A stretch of DNA of 35,924 nucleotides from DATARH01 sp035648415 (GCA_035648415.1 DASRLO010000020.1:1-35924), one strand, 5' to 3'. Positions 25,653 to 33,448 are shown, counted from the stretch's first letter. Numbers and translations: made by a program. The notes: generated from the sequence alone by a model not told the origin.

Positions 25653-26165
25653 CTAGCGCCGCCCTTCCAGGCCCGAACGGTAAGCCGCCCAATACCGGGC
25701 CTCGTCCCAATGTCCCTCGCGCCGGGCCTGTTGTTCGAGGCGGTAGGCGTCCTCGGGGCCGATCCGCGCCTGGCGATCCCGTGGCTCGGCGTCACCCCGG
25801 TAACCGGGGCGCGGCGCTTCGAGCCCCGCCCCATAATTGTGCCAGTAGCGTTCTTCCTCCCAGCGCCCGTCGCGGTGCGCCTGCTCCTCCAGACGTCGAG
25901 CCTGATCCGCGCTGGTGGGAGCGGCATATTGCGGGCGGCCGCCGCGTTGCTGCTCGAGCCCCGCGCCGTAATTGTGCCAATAGCGCTCCTCGTCGCGCCG
26001 TCCTTCGCGCCTTGACTGGTCTTCCAGCCGCCGGGCGTCGTCCGGGTTGAGGACGGCGTTCAGCGAGCGGACGACCGAGTTCAGATTGTCGGCCGAAGCC
26101 GGTGGCGCGAACGCGACGGCGACAACGCCGGCAGCGCCGAGGGCGCACGTCAGATAGGCGCGCAT
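25653..26165 (-). CDS. Secreted protein with three Y-W-H-N-Y-G-A-G-L-E repeats, unknown function
   Basis: I do not recognise this family. The 170-residue protein has a clear signal peptide (M-R-A-Y-L-T-C-A-L-G then A-A-G-V-V-A-V-A-F, cleavage after P-P-A-S-A, residue 25). The mature part holds three repeats of about 31 residues: 41-71, 85-116 and 137-167. Each runs D-A/Q-x-R-L-E-x-Q-x-R-x-x-G-x-x-x-E-x-R-Y-W, then N-Y-G-A-G-L-E in the first two and A-Y-R-S-G-L-E in the third, joined by Pro/Gly-rich linkers. The repeats are amphipathic, rich in Arg and Glu and ending in an aromatic cluster. No cysteine is in the mature part. It converges on the dioxygenase gene and is 92 nt downstream of RidA on the same strand. 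Confidence 0.75.
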   Translation of the reverse strand: MRAYLTCALGAAGVVAVAFAPPASADNLNSVVRSLNAVLNPDDARRLEDQSRREGRRDEERYWHNYGAGLEQQRGGRPQYAAPTSADQARRLEEQAHRDGRWEEERYWHNYGAGLEAPRPGYRGDAEPRDRQARIGPEDAYRLEQQARREGHWDEARYWAAYRSGLEGRR

Positions 26166-26257
26166 TTTGCTCTCCCAAAGGTTCTCGCGGAGCCAAGAAC
26201 GTTACAAAATCGCGGAAATTCCCAGCGACCCAAACCTCCGGGGAGGCGGAGCGGGGT

Positions 26258-26650
26258 TCACATCACCGCGATGCAATCGATCTCGATGTCGAAATGTCCG
26301 GGCCAGGCGGGGACACAGATGAAGATCCGCGCCGGTGGGTCCTGGTCAAAATAGCGTGCGTAAACCGCGTTGACCGCCGCGAATTTCTCGACGGAGGTGC
26401 AATAGACGTTGCATTTGAGGACGTTGTCCAACGAAGATCCCGCCGCCTCGAGGCAGCGCTTCATCTGCTCCAGGACAAGCTCGGTCTGACGCTCGATCGG
26501 CGCGTCGACAATTTCTCCGGTATCGGGGTCGAAGGGCGGCAACCCGGAAACGTAGACCGTATCGCCGCTTCGGGTCACCGCCGAAATCGGCGCCTTCCAT
26601 CGCTCCAAATAGGTGGATAGCGGTTCGACGCGGATGACCTCTCGCTTCAT
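26258..26650 (-). CDS. RidA-family (YjgF/UK114) enamine/imine deaminase-like protein
   Basis: RidA proteins hydrolyse reactive enamines and imines made by PLP enzymes. The 130-residue product has the family layout: Y-V-S-G-L-P-P near 33-39 and an E-Q-M-K-R-C-L-E helix. The active-site Arg is at 108 (P-P-A-R-I-F) with Glu at 123 (D-I-E-I-D-C-I-A). ATG 26650 follows GGAGGG at 8 nt; a longer frame runs far upstream but is antisense to the next gene. It lies head-to-head with a class III aminotransferase, a PLP enzyme that could supply its substrate. The N-terminus (R-V-E-P-L-S-T) differs from canonical RidA, so it may be one of the Rid subfamilies of unproven activity. Confidence 0.88.
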   Translation of the reverse strand: MKREVIRVEPLSTYLERWKAPISAVTRSGDTVYVSGLPPFDPDTGEIVDAPIERQTELVLEQMKRCLEAAGSSLDNVLKCNVYCTSVEKFAAVNAVYARYFDQDPPARIFICVPAWPGHFDIEIDCIAVM

Positions 26651-26785
26651 CGGATTTCCCTCCATGATCGAAGCGCAGTCTATCGGGGTTGTCGCCTCGC
26701 GCGGCGGGAATTGGTTCGCTGTCGCCCGAACCGATGGTCCTCTGGCCTGGCGGGTGGTGATACAATGGCGCGGCAAGGAGACGAC

Positions 26786-28108
26786 ATGACCGCATCGCAT
26801 CCCGCCAACATCGACATCGCCGCCGCGCTTCGGGAAGCCGAGGAGCAGTACCGCGCGCGCCACCCGAAAAGCGCCGCGCTCTACCAGAAGGCGTGCGCCG
26901 CGCTGCCCGGCGGCAACACCCGCTCGGCGATCTATGCCGAGCCGTTCCCGCTGACCATGGTCCGGGGCGAGGGCGCGCATCTGTGGGACGCCGACGGCCA
27001 CGAATACGCCGATTTCCTCAGCGAATTCACCGCCGGGCTCTACGGCCACTCGCACCCGGCGATCAGGAAGGCGATCGACGAGGCGCTCGACGGCGGCATC
27101 AATTTCGGCGCGCACGGCGTGGCGGAGGGCAAATTCGCCCAGGCGATTTGCGACCGCTTCCCGTCGATCGAGCTGGTGCGCTTTACCAATTCCGGCACCG
27201 AGGCCAATCTGATGGCGGTCAGCGCCGCGCTCGCGATCACCGGGAAGAAGAAGATCCTGGTGTTCCACGGCGGATATCATGGCGGCGTCTTTTATTTCCG
27301 CGGCAAGGGCAGCGCCGTCAACGCGCCGTTCGACTATCTGATGGGCACCTACAACGACATCGAACAGGTACGCGCGCTGGTCGCGCCGCACCGGGGCGAC
27401 CTCGCCGCGATCCTCATCGAGCCGATGCTCGGCGGCGGCGGCTGCATCCCGGCGACCCGCGAATTCCTCGCCGATCTGCGCGCGCTGGCGAGCGAGACCG
27501 GCGCGATCCTGATTTTCGACGAGGTGATGACCTCGCGCCTCGCGCCGGGCGGCTTGCAGGAGGTGCACGGCATCAACCCCGACATGACCACGCTTGGCAA
27601 ATATGTCGGCGGCGGGATGAGCTTTGGCGCGTTCGGCGGGCGGGCCGACCTGATGCGATGGTTCGACCCGCGCAACAAACAAGGGTTTCAGCACGCCGGC
27701 ACCTTCAACAACAATGTGCTGACGATGAACGCCGGCTATGTCGGCCTCACCGAGGTGTACAAGCCGGCGGATGCGGTCAAGCTCAACAAATTCGGCGACG
27801 GGCTGCGCGAGCGGCTGAACGCCGTCGCCCGGAGGCGCGGCCTGGCGATGCAGTTCACCGGCCTCGGCTCGATGATCGGCCTGCATATGACCGGCCGGCC
27901 GATCCGTAACGCCGCCGACGCGGCCGAGGGCCATGCCGGCCTGCTCGACCTCTGCTATTTCGACCTCGTCGCGCGTGGCATCTGGTTCGCCAAGCGCGGA
28001 ATGATGGCGCTGTCGATCGCGCTCGACGACGTCGATGGCGACAAGCTGGTTGGCGCGGTCGAGGAGTTCGCCGAGACCCGCGCGCCGCTGTTCCAAGGGA
28101 TAGCATGA
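26786..28108 (+). CDS. Class III aminotransferase / glutamate-1-semialdehyde aminomutase-like PLP enzyme
   Basis: The 440-residue product has the GSAM-type layout: P-G-G-N-T-R near 41-46, the N-S-G-T-E-A-N phosphate loop, the F-D-E-V-M-T PLP-Asp segment, and the PLP lysine Lys 272 in T-L-G-K-Y-V-G-G-G-M-S-F-G-A-F-G-G. The resemblance is to the aspartate aminotransferase family / HemL-like group, not true HemL, as no heme context exists. ATG 26786 has GGAG 7 nt upstream; TACAAT at 26761 could be a -10. Its last base pairs overlap the next gene (ATGA). The neighbours RidA (divergent), a class IV aminotransferase and an N-acyl-amino-acid deacylase suggest use of an unusual or D-amino acid. Confidence 0.87.
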   Translation: MTASHPANIDIAAALREAEEQYRARHPKSAALYQKACAALPGGNTRSAIYAEPFPLTMVRGEGAHLWDADGHEYADFLSEFTAGLYGHSHPAIRKAIDEALDGGINFGAHGVAEGKFAQAICDRFPSIELVRFTNSGTEANLMAVSAALAITGKKKILVFHGGYHGGVFYFRGKGSAVNAPFDYLMGTYNDIEQVRALVAPHRGDLAAILIEPMLGGGGCIPATREFLADLRALASETGAILIFDEVMTSRLAPGGLQEVHGINPDMTTLGKYVGGGMSFGAFGGRADLMRWFDPRNKQGFQHAGTFNNNVLTMNAGYVGLTEVYKPADAVKLNKFGDGLRERLNAVARRRGLAMQFTGLGSMIGLHMTGRPIRNAADAAEGHAGLLDLCYFDLVARGIWFAKRGMMALSIALDDVDGDKLVGAVEEFAETRAPLFQGIA

Positions 28109-28512
28109 CTTCGTCAAAGGCCGTCGAGCAGATCGAATTAACGGGACGGGTCATTGACGACTGGTACGACGATGATTTGGACGACGGTGATATTCAGGTC
28201 CAGGGCGTCCTAGACATGTACGGCAGGGATGCCATCGCTGGACGCCATGCGAATTTCGGTTATAGCGGCTACTTCAGGGGATATGTTTGGCTTTCCGGAG
28301 GAAGAAGGAAGCTGGTGGACTGGTGGACTTTATTTCCGAACGAAGAGCATCACTATCCCACGCAAGGTGATAAGGGGCAGACGGCGGACGTGATACGAAC
28401 TCGGATCGGCCCTCTCAAAGGGACATTTGTTAAAAAGGTAAACGGGGGCTATGCGTTCGATCCGGGCGCGCACTTGGCTCGGCAGCAAGCGAAAGTAAGG
28501 GGCCGCCAGTGA
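28105..28512 (+). CDS. Unknown protein wedged between two aminotransferase genes
   Basis: I do not recognise this 135-residue protein. It has a strongly acidic stretch near 18-29 (D-D-W-Y-D-D-D-L-D-D-G-D), then an aromatic-rich middle (Y-S-G-Y-F-R-G-Y-V-W-L, W-W-T-L-F) and a basic tail. No signal peptide or membrane segment is seen. Its composition is clearly less GC-rich than the neighbours. It overlaps both: ATG 28105 in the aminotransferase stop (ATGA), and its own stop inside the GTG of the next gene (GTGA). So it is in a translationally coupled operon despite its foreign base composition. It could be a transferred gene, or a fast-evolving accessory subunit. Confidence 0.72.
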   Translation: MTSSKAVEQIELTGRVIDDWYDDDLDDGDIQVQGVLDMYGRDAIAGRHANFGYSGYFRGYVWLSGGRRKLVDWWTLFPNEEHHYPTQGDKGQTADVIRTRIGPLKGTFVKKVNGGYAFDPGAHLARQQAKVRGRQ

Positions 28513-29435
28513 GCGAAGGTATTAGCAACCAGCGCGTCGCCTACCACAATGGCCGCATCGTGCCGGAGCGCGAGGTGGTGATTCCGTTCCGCGACCGCGG
28601 CTTCAAGTACGGCGACGCCGCGTTCGACATGACCCGCACCTTTCGCGGCCGCCCGTTCAAGCTGCGGGAGCATGTCGACCGGTTCTACCGCTCGCTCAAA
28701 TATTTGCGCATCGACCCCGGCCTCACGCCGGCGGAGATGGTCGGGGTCAGCGAGGAGGTGCTGGCGAGGAACGCGCATTTTCTCACCGGCGACAATGATT
28801 TCTGGCTGGCGCAGCGGGTGTCGCGCGGGGTCGACGCGGTCGGCGACGAAGGCTGGGAGGACACCGGCCCGACGGTCATCGTCGAATGCATTCCGCTGCC
28901 GCTCAAGGCCAGGGCGCGGCTCTTCCGCGACGGCATCGACATAATCGTCCCGCCGATCCGCCGCACCGCCCCCGAGGCGCTCAGCCCACGCGCCAAAACC
29001 CACAATTACCTCAATCTTATAACCGCCGATCTCCAGGCCAAGGCGCAGGACCCCGATGCCTGGTCGGTGCTGCTCGACCATAACGGGCATCTCAGCGAAG
29101 GCATCGGCAGCAACATCTTCCTGGTGCGCGACGGCGAGGTGCTGACCCCGCACGAACGCTATGTGCTCCCCGGCATCAGCCGCGAGACGGTGATCGAATT
29201 GTGCGGCGAACTCGGCATCGCGTGCCGCGAGGCCGACCTCGACCTCTACGATGCCGGGATCGCCGACGAAATCTTCATGACCTCGACCAGCCTCTGCATC
29301 TGCCCGGTGCGCAGCATCGGCGGCCGCAAGCTAGCGGCGCCGCTGCCCGGCCCGGTCACCCGGCGGATCAGCGACGCCTACGCCCGCTTTGTCGATTGCG
29401 ACTTCGTCGCGCAGTATCTGAAGCATCTTTTATAA
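28509..29435 (+). CDS. Class IV aminotransferase (branched-chain/D-amino-acid type)
   Basis: The 308-residue product has the fold type IV PLP features: A-Y-H-N-G-R-I-V at the start, F-R-D-R-G-F-K-Y-G-D-A near 27-37, PLP Lys 163 in A-K-T-H-N-Y-L-N, the L-S-E-G-I-G-S-N-I-F-L-V motif and the C-terminal S-T-S-L-C-I-C-P-V. This covers branched-chain, D-alanine and 4-amino-4-deoxychorismate enzymes, which cannot be separated by eye. GTG 28509 overlaps the preceding stop. Its co-operonic genes make D-amino-acid or unusual-amino-acid turnover plausible. A REP-like palindrome lies just past its stop, before the convergent flavoprotein gene. Confidence 0.9.
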   Translation: MSEGISNQRVAYHNGRIVPEREVVIPFRDRGFKYGDAAFDMTRTFRGRPFKLREHVDRFYRSLKYLRIDPGLTPAEMVGVSEEVLARNAHFLTGDNDFWLAQRVSRGVDAVGDEGWEDTGPTVIVECIPLPLKARARLFRDGIDIIVPPIRRTAPEALSPRAKTHNYLNLITADLQAKAQDPDAWSVLLDHNGHLSEGIGSNIFLVRDGEVLTPHERYVLPGISRETVIELCGELGIACREADLDLYDAGIADEIFMTSTSLCICPVRSIGGRKLAAPLPGPVTRRISDAYARFVDCDFVAQYLKHLL

Positions 29436-29438
29436 AAT

Positions 29439-29518
29439 GTCGTCCTGGCGAAAGCCGGGACCCACCGCGTAGTTTGGGTGGTGCTGCCTGGTGGGTCCCG
29501 GCTTTCGCCGGGACGACA
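29439..29518. repeat. REP-like palindrome, 28-bp arms, copy 2
   Basis: GTCGTCCTGGCGAAAGCCGG... (left arm, 29439-29466) and its reverse complement (29491-29518) match over 28 bp with one mismatch. It lies between two convergent genes, where it can fold into one long hairpin and serve as a two-way terminator. Each arm contains its own GGCGAAAGCCGG mini-palindrome. Confidence 0.85.
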
Positions 29519-29524
29519 GCGATA

Positions 29525-30958
29525 TCAAGCGCTGCCCGGCTTCCACACCGCCCGCGCGTAAAGCTCGGGGCCGAAATCGGGCGGGACGTCGCCGGTCATG
29601 CGGCGCCGGTGGTGGTCGAGATCGGCGAGGAACAGATCGCGGCTGATCTGCGCGGTGACGCTGGCATGGCCGCGCTTCATGCTCGGCACGTCGCCGACCG
29701 GCACGCCAAAGCTGACGAACCCGGCCGGGTTGAAGCAATGGATGTCGCGGAGATAGGGCGCCGCTCCCGGCGCTTTTTCGAGAAATTCGTTGCCGGCGCC
29801 GAGATAGGGATGCGCGCCGAGAAACGGGTCCGCTTCGTCCGGCGGCGGCGCGAAGCGGTCGCGCCACAGCATGATGTGCCGGGCGAAGGGGGAAAATTCC
29901 GGCCGCAGATTGGGGTCGGCGGCATAGCCGGTGCCGGCGATGGCGAAATCGAAGCGATAGGTCCCATCGGCGGTCTCGGCGGCGATGCGGCCGGCATCTT
30001 CGCGCGCCAAAACCCAGGGCGAGGCGAGGTGCAGGTGGAAGTTGGGAAATTTCAGCGCCCGCTCGATCGCGTCCCGCGGCGCGGTCGAGCCGGCGCGACG
30101 GTAGCGGATCGCCTGATGCCAGCGCACCGCGTCGGGCAGCGCATAGTAATTGTCGTAGGCGCCGGGGTAGCCGCGGCTGCGGCTGATCGGCGTCGCGGCG
30201 AGCTGTGGCCGGCGGGCGAACAGGTGCACCGATCCGGCGCCGGCTTCGAGCGCGACCGCGGCCGCGTCGAACGCCGCGGCGGCGGCGCCGACCACCGCGA
30301 CGTCCTTGCCCGCGAGCGCGGCGAAATCGATGGCGTCCGCGGCGTGGGCGCAGAGCGCCCGCGGCAGATCGCGCAGCACCTCGGGAACCGCGCTGCCGCC
30401 GCTGCCGTCGAACCCGGTGGCGAGGATGACCTTGCGCGCCGTTTCCACGGTCGGCGTGCCGGCGATGCCAAGATGCAGACGGAAATATCCCTCGGCCGGC
30501 TCGATGCGCAGGAGCCTTGCGCCGTAGCGCACCGAGATGCCGAGGAAGCTGCGATACCAGGCGAGGTAATCGACCCAGGCCTGGCGCGGGATGCGCTCGA
30601 ACGCGGCGTAGGCGGCCTCGCCGCGGCGCGCCTCGTACCATGCCTGGAACGACAACGCGGCGATGCCGAGCTCGGGGCCGGCGAGCGTCTTGGGCGTGCG
30701 CAATACGTTCATCCGCGCGCCATTCGTCCAAATCCCGGCGTGTTCGGCATCGGGTGCGGCGTCGATCACCGCGACCCGGCCGATCCCGGCGCGGCGCAAT
30801 GCGAAGGCAAAAGCGCAGCCGGTCTGGCCGCCGCCGACGATGACGAGATTGTGGTCGATTGTTTGTCCGCTTCGGCCGGTTCGATCCGGCACCCAGTTCG
30901 CCGGGTCGGGGCCGATCAGCCGCAGGGCCGCGCGGGCGCCGGCATCGGGGTCGGTCAT
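29525..30958 (-). CDS. FAD-dependent oxidoreductase (flavin-monooxygenase-like)
   Basis: The 477-residue protein has an FAD-binding Rossmann motif L-V-I-V-G-G-G-Q-T-G (Gly 42, 44, 47) near the N-terminus and the A-T-G-F-D-G motif near 180. A second dinucleotide-binding region at 219-230 reads V-V-G-A-A-A-A-A-F-D, where the usual G-x-G-x-x-G has lost its later glycines, so NADPH binding may be altered. The family covers FMO, N-hydroxylating and Baeyer-Villiger enzymes; the substrate is unknown. It is on the minus strand behind the deacylase gene and converges on the class IV aminotransferase. Confidence 0.83.
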   Translation of the reverse strand: MTDPDAGARAALRLIGPDPANWVPDRTGRSGQTIDHNLVIVGGGQTGCAFAFALRRAGIGRVAVIDAAPDAEHAGIWTNGARMNVLRTPKTLAGPELGIAALSFQAWYEARRGEAAYAAFERIPRQAWVDYLAWYRSFLGISVRYGARLLRIEPAEGYFRLHLGIAGTPTVETARKVILATGFDGSGGSAVPEVLRDLPRALCAHAADAIDFAALAGKDVAVVGAAAAAFDAAAVALEAGAGSVHLFARRPQLAATPISRSRGYPGAYDNYYALPDAVRWHQAIRYRRAGSTAPRDAIERALKFPNFHLHLASPWVLAREDAGRIAAETADGTYRFDFAIAGTGYAADPNLRPEFSPFARHIMLWRDRFAPPPDEADPFLGAHPYLGAGNEFLEKAPGAAPYLRDIHCFNPAGFVSFGVPVGDVPSMKRGHASVTAQISRDLFLADLDHHRRRMTGDVPPDFGPELYARAVWKPGSA

Positions 30959-30967
30959 CCTCTACAC

Positions 30968-31046
30968 CGTCATTCCCGCGAAAGCGGGAAACCAGGGCGA
31001 GCGATGTGTCGGTTGCCCCCGGGCCCCCGCTTTCGCGGGGGTGATG
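30968..31046. repeat. REP-like palindrome pair, copy 3
   Basis: CGTCATTCCCGC-GAAA-GCGGGA... on the left and CCCCCGC-TTTC-GCGGGGGTGATG on the right, in inverted orientation, enclose about 30 nt that begin CCAGGGCGAG, closely similar to copy 1 at 24539-24617. It fills the gap between the deacylase and flavoprotein genes. The CGTCATTCCCGCGAAAGCGGG type is shared widely among Proteobacteria. Confidence 0.88.
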
Positions 31047-31068
31047 ATTAGAAAATGAGTCGCGACGG

Positions 31069-32787
31069 TCACGCCGTCAGCCGGCCCTTGAGCACTTGGC
31101 CGGCGGAATTGCCGGTCGCTTCGCCGTTTTCGATCGCCACGACGCCGTTGACGATGGTGGCGGCGATGCCGTCGGCCTTTTGCACCAGGCGGCGGGCGCC
31201 GCCGGGCAGGTCATGCTCGACCGTCGGCAATTGCGGCTTCACGCCGGCTTCGTCGAACACCACGAGGTCGGCGGCGTAGCCGGTGCGAATTAAGCCGCGG
31301 TCCGGCAGTTCCCAGGCCGAGGCGTTGTCGAAGGTCAGCATCCGCACCGCTTCCTCAAGGGTGAATTGCTGCTTGTTGCGCACCCAGTAGGAGAGGAGGT
31401 GGGTCTGCAAGGACGACCCCATCTCCTGGCAGACATGCGCGCCCGAATCCGAGAAGGTCGCCAAGGTGCGCGGGTGCTTCAGCAGGTTCAGCACGTCGGC
31501 GGGCCGCTCGTTGACGATCGGCTGGACGAACATGCGGTTGTCGTTGTCGAGCGCAAGGTCGAGGATCACCTCGACCGGGTGCTTGTTCTGCCGGCGCGCC
31601 AGGTCGCCGATGCTGGGGTCGTCCCAGTCGACGCTCAGCATCGGGAAGAGGTTGTCGTAATCGGGCTTGCGCGGATCGGTGGTGGCCGCGCCGCCGCCTT
31701 GCAGGGTTCGCTCGCGCGGCTTCATCGTCGCCTCCTCGGCGATCAGGCGCGCCCGCACTGCGGGGTCGCGCAGCCGCTGCTTCTGCTCGGCGAGGGGCAG
31801 CGCGCGGACTTCCTGCCACCCCGGCAGCACGTCGAACGGCAAATAGGAGCGCAGCGAGAACACCGCGTTGATCGAGCGGGTCGTCGCCTGGCCATACATG
31901 CGCCCGCCCAAGGCCACGGTCTCGTCCATAAAACGGGTCTGGAAATCCCACGGGTTGGGGTCGATGCCCTGCTTGGTCGCGAGCATGCCGAACATGATCG
32001 GCCGGCCGCTGTCGAGCGCGATCTTGCGCAGCTGTTCGAGGCAGGCGAGCTGCGCCGCGCCGCCCGAGATGTCCGGGCCGATCTGGAAGATGCCGGTGTC
32101 GAGCGCGCCCATCGCGCCGACCAGCCGCTCGATCTCGCTCCACGCGGCGATGCGGCTCGCCACCGGCGTGTCGTCGGGGGTGACGTGGGTCGTCGCCCGC
32201 GAGGTCGAGAAGCCGAGCGCGCCCGCCTTGAGGGCCTCGGCGACCGCGTGTTCCATTGCGCGCAGATCGTCTTCGCCGGCTTTTTCCTCCAGCCCGCGTC
32301 GGCCCATCGCGTACATGCGCAGCGCCGAATGGCCGATATACATGCCGTAATTGAGCCCCTTAGGCAGGCGCTCGACGTTGGCGAGGTATTCGGGGAAGGT
32401 TTCCCAGGTCCACTCGATCCCTTCCATCATCGCCTCGGTCGGGATGTCCTCGACCGCCGTGAGGCAGCGCGCGAACCACTCGCGGTCCGCGGGCTTGCAC
32501 GGCGCCAGCGCGAAGCCGCAATTGCCCATCACCACGCTGGTGACGCCATGCCAGCACGAGCAGCTGCCGAGCGGGTCCCAGGCGACCTGCGCGTCCATAT
32601 GGGTGTGGCCGTCGATAAAACCGGGGGAGACGATCCGGCCCTCGGCGTTGATCACCCGCTCGGCGGGCGCGCGGATGCGGCCGATCTCGACGATCCTGCC
32701 GCCCTTGATCCCGACATCGGCGCGGTAGCGCGGCAGCCCCGAGCCATCGATCACGGTGCCGTTTCTGACTAAGAGGTCGAGCGCCAT
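31069..32787 (-). CDS. N-acyl-D-amino-acid deacylase-like amidohydrolase
   Basis: The 572-residue protein belongs to the metal-dependent amidohydrolases: N-terminal beta-sandwich (L-L-V-R-N-G-T-V-I-D-G-S-G), then G-F-I-D-G-H-T-H-M-D (metal His 61, His 63, Asp 65), a T-S-V-V-M-G-N-C-G-F segment and the C-terminal F-S-D-S-G-A-H-V metal/substrate motif. This set matches N-acyl-D-amino-acid deacylases and D-aminoacylases. ATG 32787 is chosen because AAGGAGA lies 7 nt before it; a start at 32805 is possible. It heads the minus-strand pair with the flavoprotein gene and diverges from the truncated BrnT gene. Function as D-amino-acid release is family-based, and dihydropyrimidinase-like relatives are an alternative. 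Confidence 0.87.
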   Translation of the reverse strand: MALDLLVRNGTVIDGSGLPRYRADVGIKGGRIVEIGRIRAPAERVINAEGRIVSPGFIDGHTHMDAQVAWDPLGSCSCWHGVTSVVMGNCGFALAPCKPADREWFARCLTAVEDIPTEAMMEGIEWTWETFPEYLANVERLPKGLNYGMYIGHSALRMYAMGRRGLEEKAGEDDLRAMEHAVAEALKAGALGFSTSRATTHVTPDDTPVASRIAAWSEIERLVGAMGALDTGIFQIGPDISGGAAQLACLEQLRKIALDSGRPIMFGMLATKQGIDPNPWDFQTRFMDETVALGGRMYGQATTRSINAVFSLRSYLPFDVLPGWQEVRALPLAEQKQRLRDPAVRARLIAEEATMKPRERTLQGGGAATTDPRKPDYDNLFPMLSVDWDDPSIGDLARRQNKHPVEVILDLALDNDNRMFVQPIVNERPADVLNLLKHPRTLATFSDSGAHVCQEMGSSLQTHLLSYWVRNKQQFTLEEAVRMLTFDNASAWELPDRGLIRTGYAADLVVFDEAGVKPQLPTVEHDLPGGARRLVQKADGIAATIVNGVVAIENGEATGNSAGQVLKGRLTA

Positions 32788-32912
32788 CGCCGCGTCTCCT
32801 TCCAAAATGCGTCACTGAAGGATCGGGTCAGCGCTCAGCCGCTGTCAACGAATGCCGAAACATGCCAGCAATCGGTGGACGGTTGAAAGGACTACCGATA
32901 ATCAGTAGATAA
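32788..32912. other. Divergent intergenic region (deacylase / BrnT)
   Basis: TTGAAA (32885-32890) followed after 17 nt by TAGATA could drive the BrnT gene with almost no leader. CTAC...GTAG arms around 32892-32908 might be a small operator. Nothing else is seen. Confidence 0.35.
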
Positions 32913-33110
32913 ATGGGCGAGGATCGCTTTGAATGGGATGCCGATAAAGCCGTCAAAAATTTGCGCGACCACGGCGTCGCCTTTCATAAAGCAATCAAAG
33001 CCTTTGGCGATACGTTCGCTGTCGAATGGATTGACGACCGTAAGGATTACGGCGAAGAGCGGGTCAATCTCTTGGGCATGTGCGGCGGCAGTATTGTCCT
33101 CGTGACGTAA
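32913..33110 (+). CDS. BrnT-family toxin, C-terminally truncated
   Basis: The 65-residue product starts F-E-W-D-A-D-K-A near 6-13, then N-L-R-D-H-G-V-A-F near 16-24 and E-W-I-D-D-R-K-D-Y-G-E-E-R near 38-50, the conserved N-terminal two-thirds of BrnT (RNase toxin, usually about 90 residues). It stops right after I-V-L-V-T, where relatives continue with a V-V-x-T-E-R strand and the R-I-I-S-A-R-R-A helix. No BrnA antitoxin gene follows. The truncation point is joined directly to the 3'-truncated DsrE gene on the opposite strand, so a deletion removed both gene ends. Probably inactive; the missing tail includes the basic residues expected for catalysis. Confidence 0.8.
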   Translation: MGEDRFEWDADKAVKNLRDHGVAFHKAIKAFGDTFAVEWIDDRKDYGEERVNLLGMCGGSIVLVT

Positions 33111-33261
33111 ACCTCTCGTTGCGCATCAGGTTTACCGCCTCGCCGAGGAGGAATATCCGCATCTCGTGCCCCGCCTCCGCGAAGGCGTTTGCAGGGAGAA
33201 AGGCGAAGGCCGACTTGGTCGACTCGTCCGATCCCCATGCGCTTTTGATCAACACCTTCAT
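33111..33261 (-). pseudogene. DsrE-family protein, 5' remnant
   Basis: The minus strand from ATG 33261 reads MKVLIKSAWGSDESTKSAF, then F-L-P-A-N-A-F-A-E-A-G-H-E and I-F-L-L-G-E-A-V-N-L-M-R-N, the start of DsrE/DsrF-like sulfur-relay or peroxiredoxin-like proteins as I recall them (about 110-120 residues). Similarity ends near 33112; the frame runs on as unrelated sequence over the truncated BrnT gene until 33064. About 70 C-terminal residues, including the usual cysteine region, are missing. Confidence 0.75.
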
Positions 33262-33419
33262 CTACCGTCTTCGTGGCCGGTTCCGAAGCGTTTGCATCCT
33301 AACCCCGGCGATGGCGAGGTAAAAATGTTTGTGCAGGCCGCGCCACGACCTTGTTGGCACTTTTCAGGTTGGCCCGTAAGGCAACCGCTTCGTTTTGGCC
33401 GCTGCAAGCAACGGGTCGG

Positions 33420-33448
33420 TTGATCGCCGGGGCAGAATGTCATTTTAT
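33420..33448 (+). promoter_or_regulatory. Candidate sigma-70 promoter for oxalyl-CoA decarboxylase
   Basis: TTGATC (33420-33425), a 17-nt spacer and TTTTAT (33443-33448) each match four of six consensus positions. Transcription would start near 33455, leaving a leader of about 24 nt to the ATG at 33479. The 33262-33419 stretch upstream shows nothing else. Confidence 0.4.

Noticed and set aside
26651..28117. Long N-terminal extension of RidA
   Set aside because: It is antisense to the class III aminotransferase; the RidA start at 26650 has its own ribosome site and family-length product.
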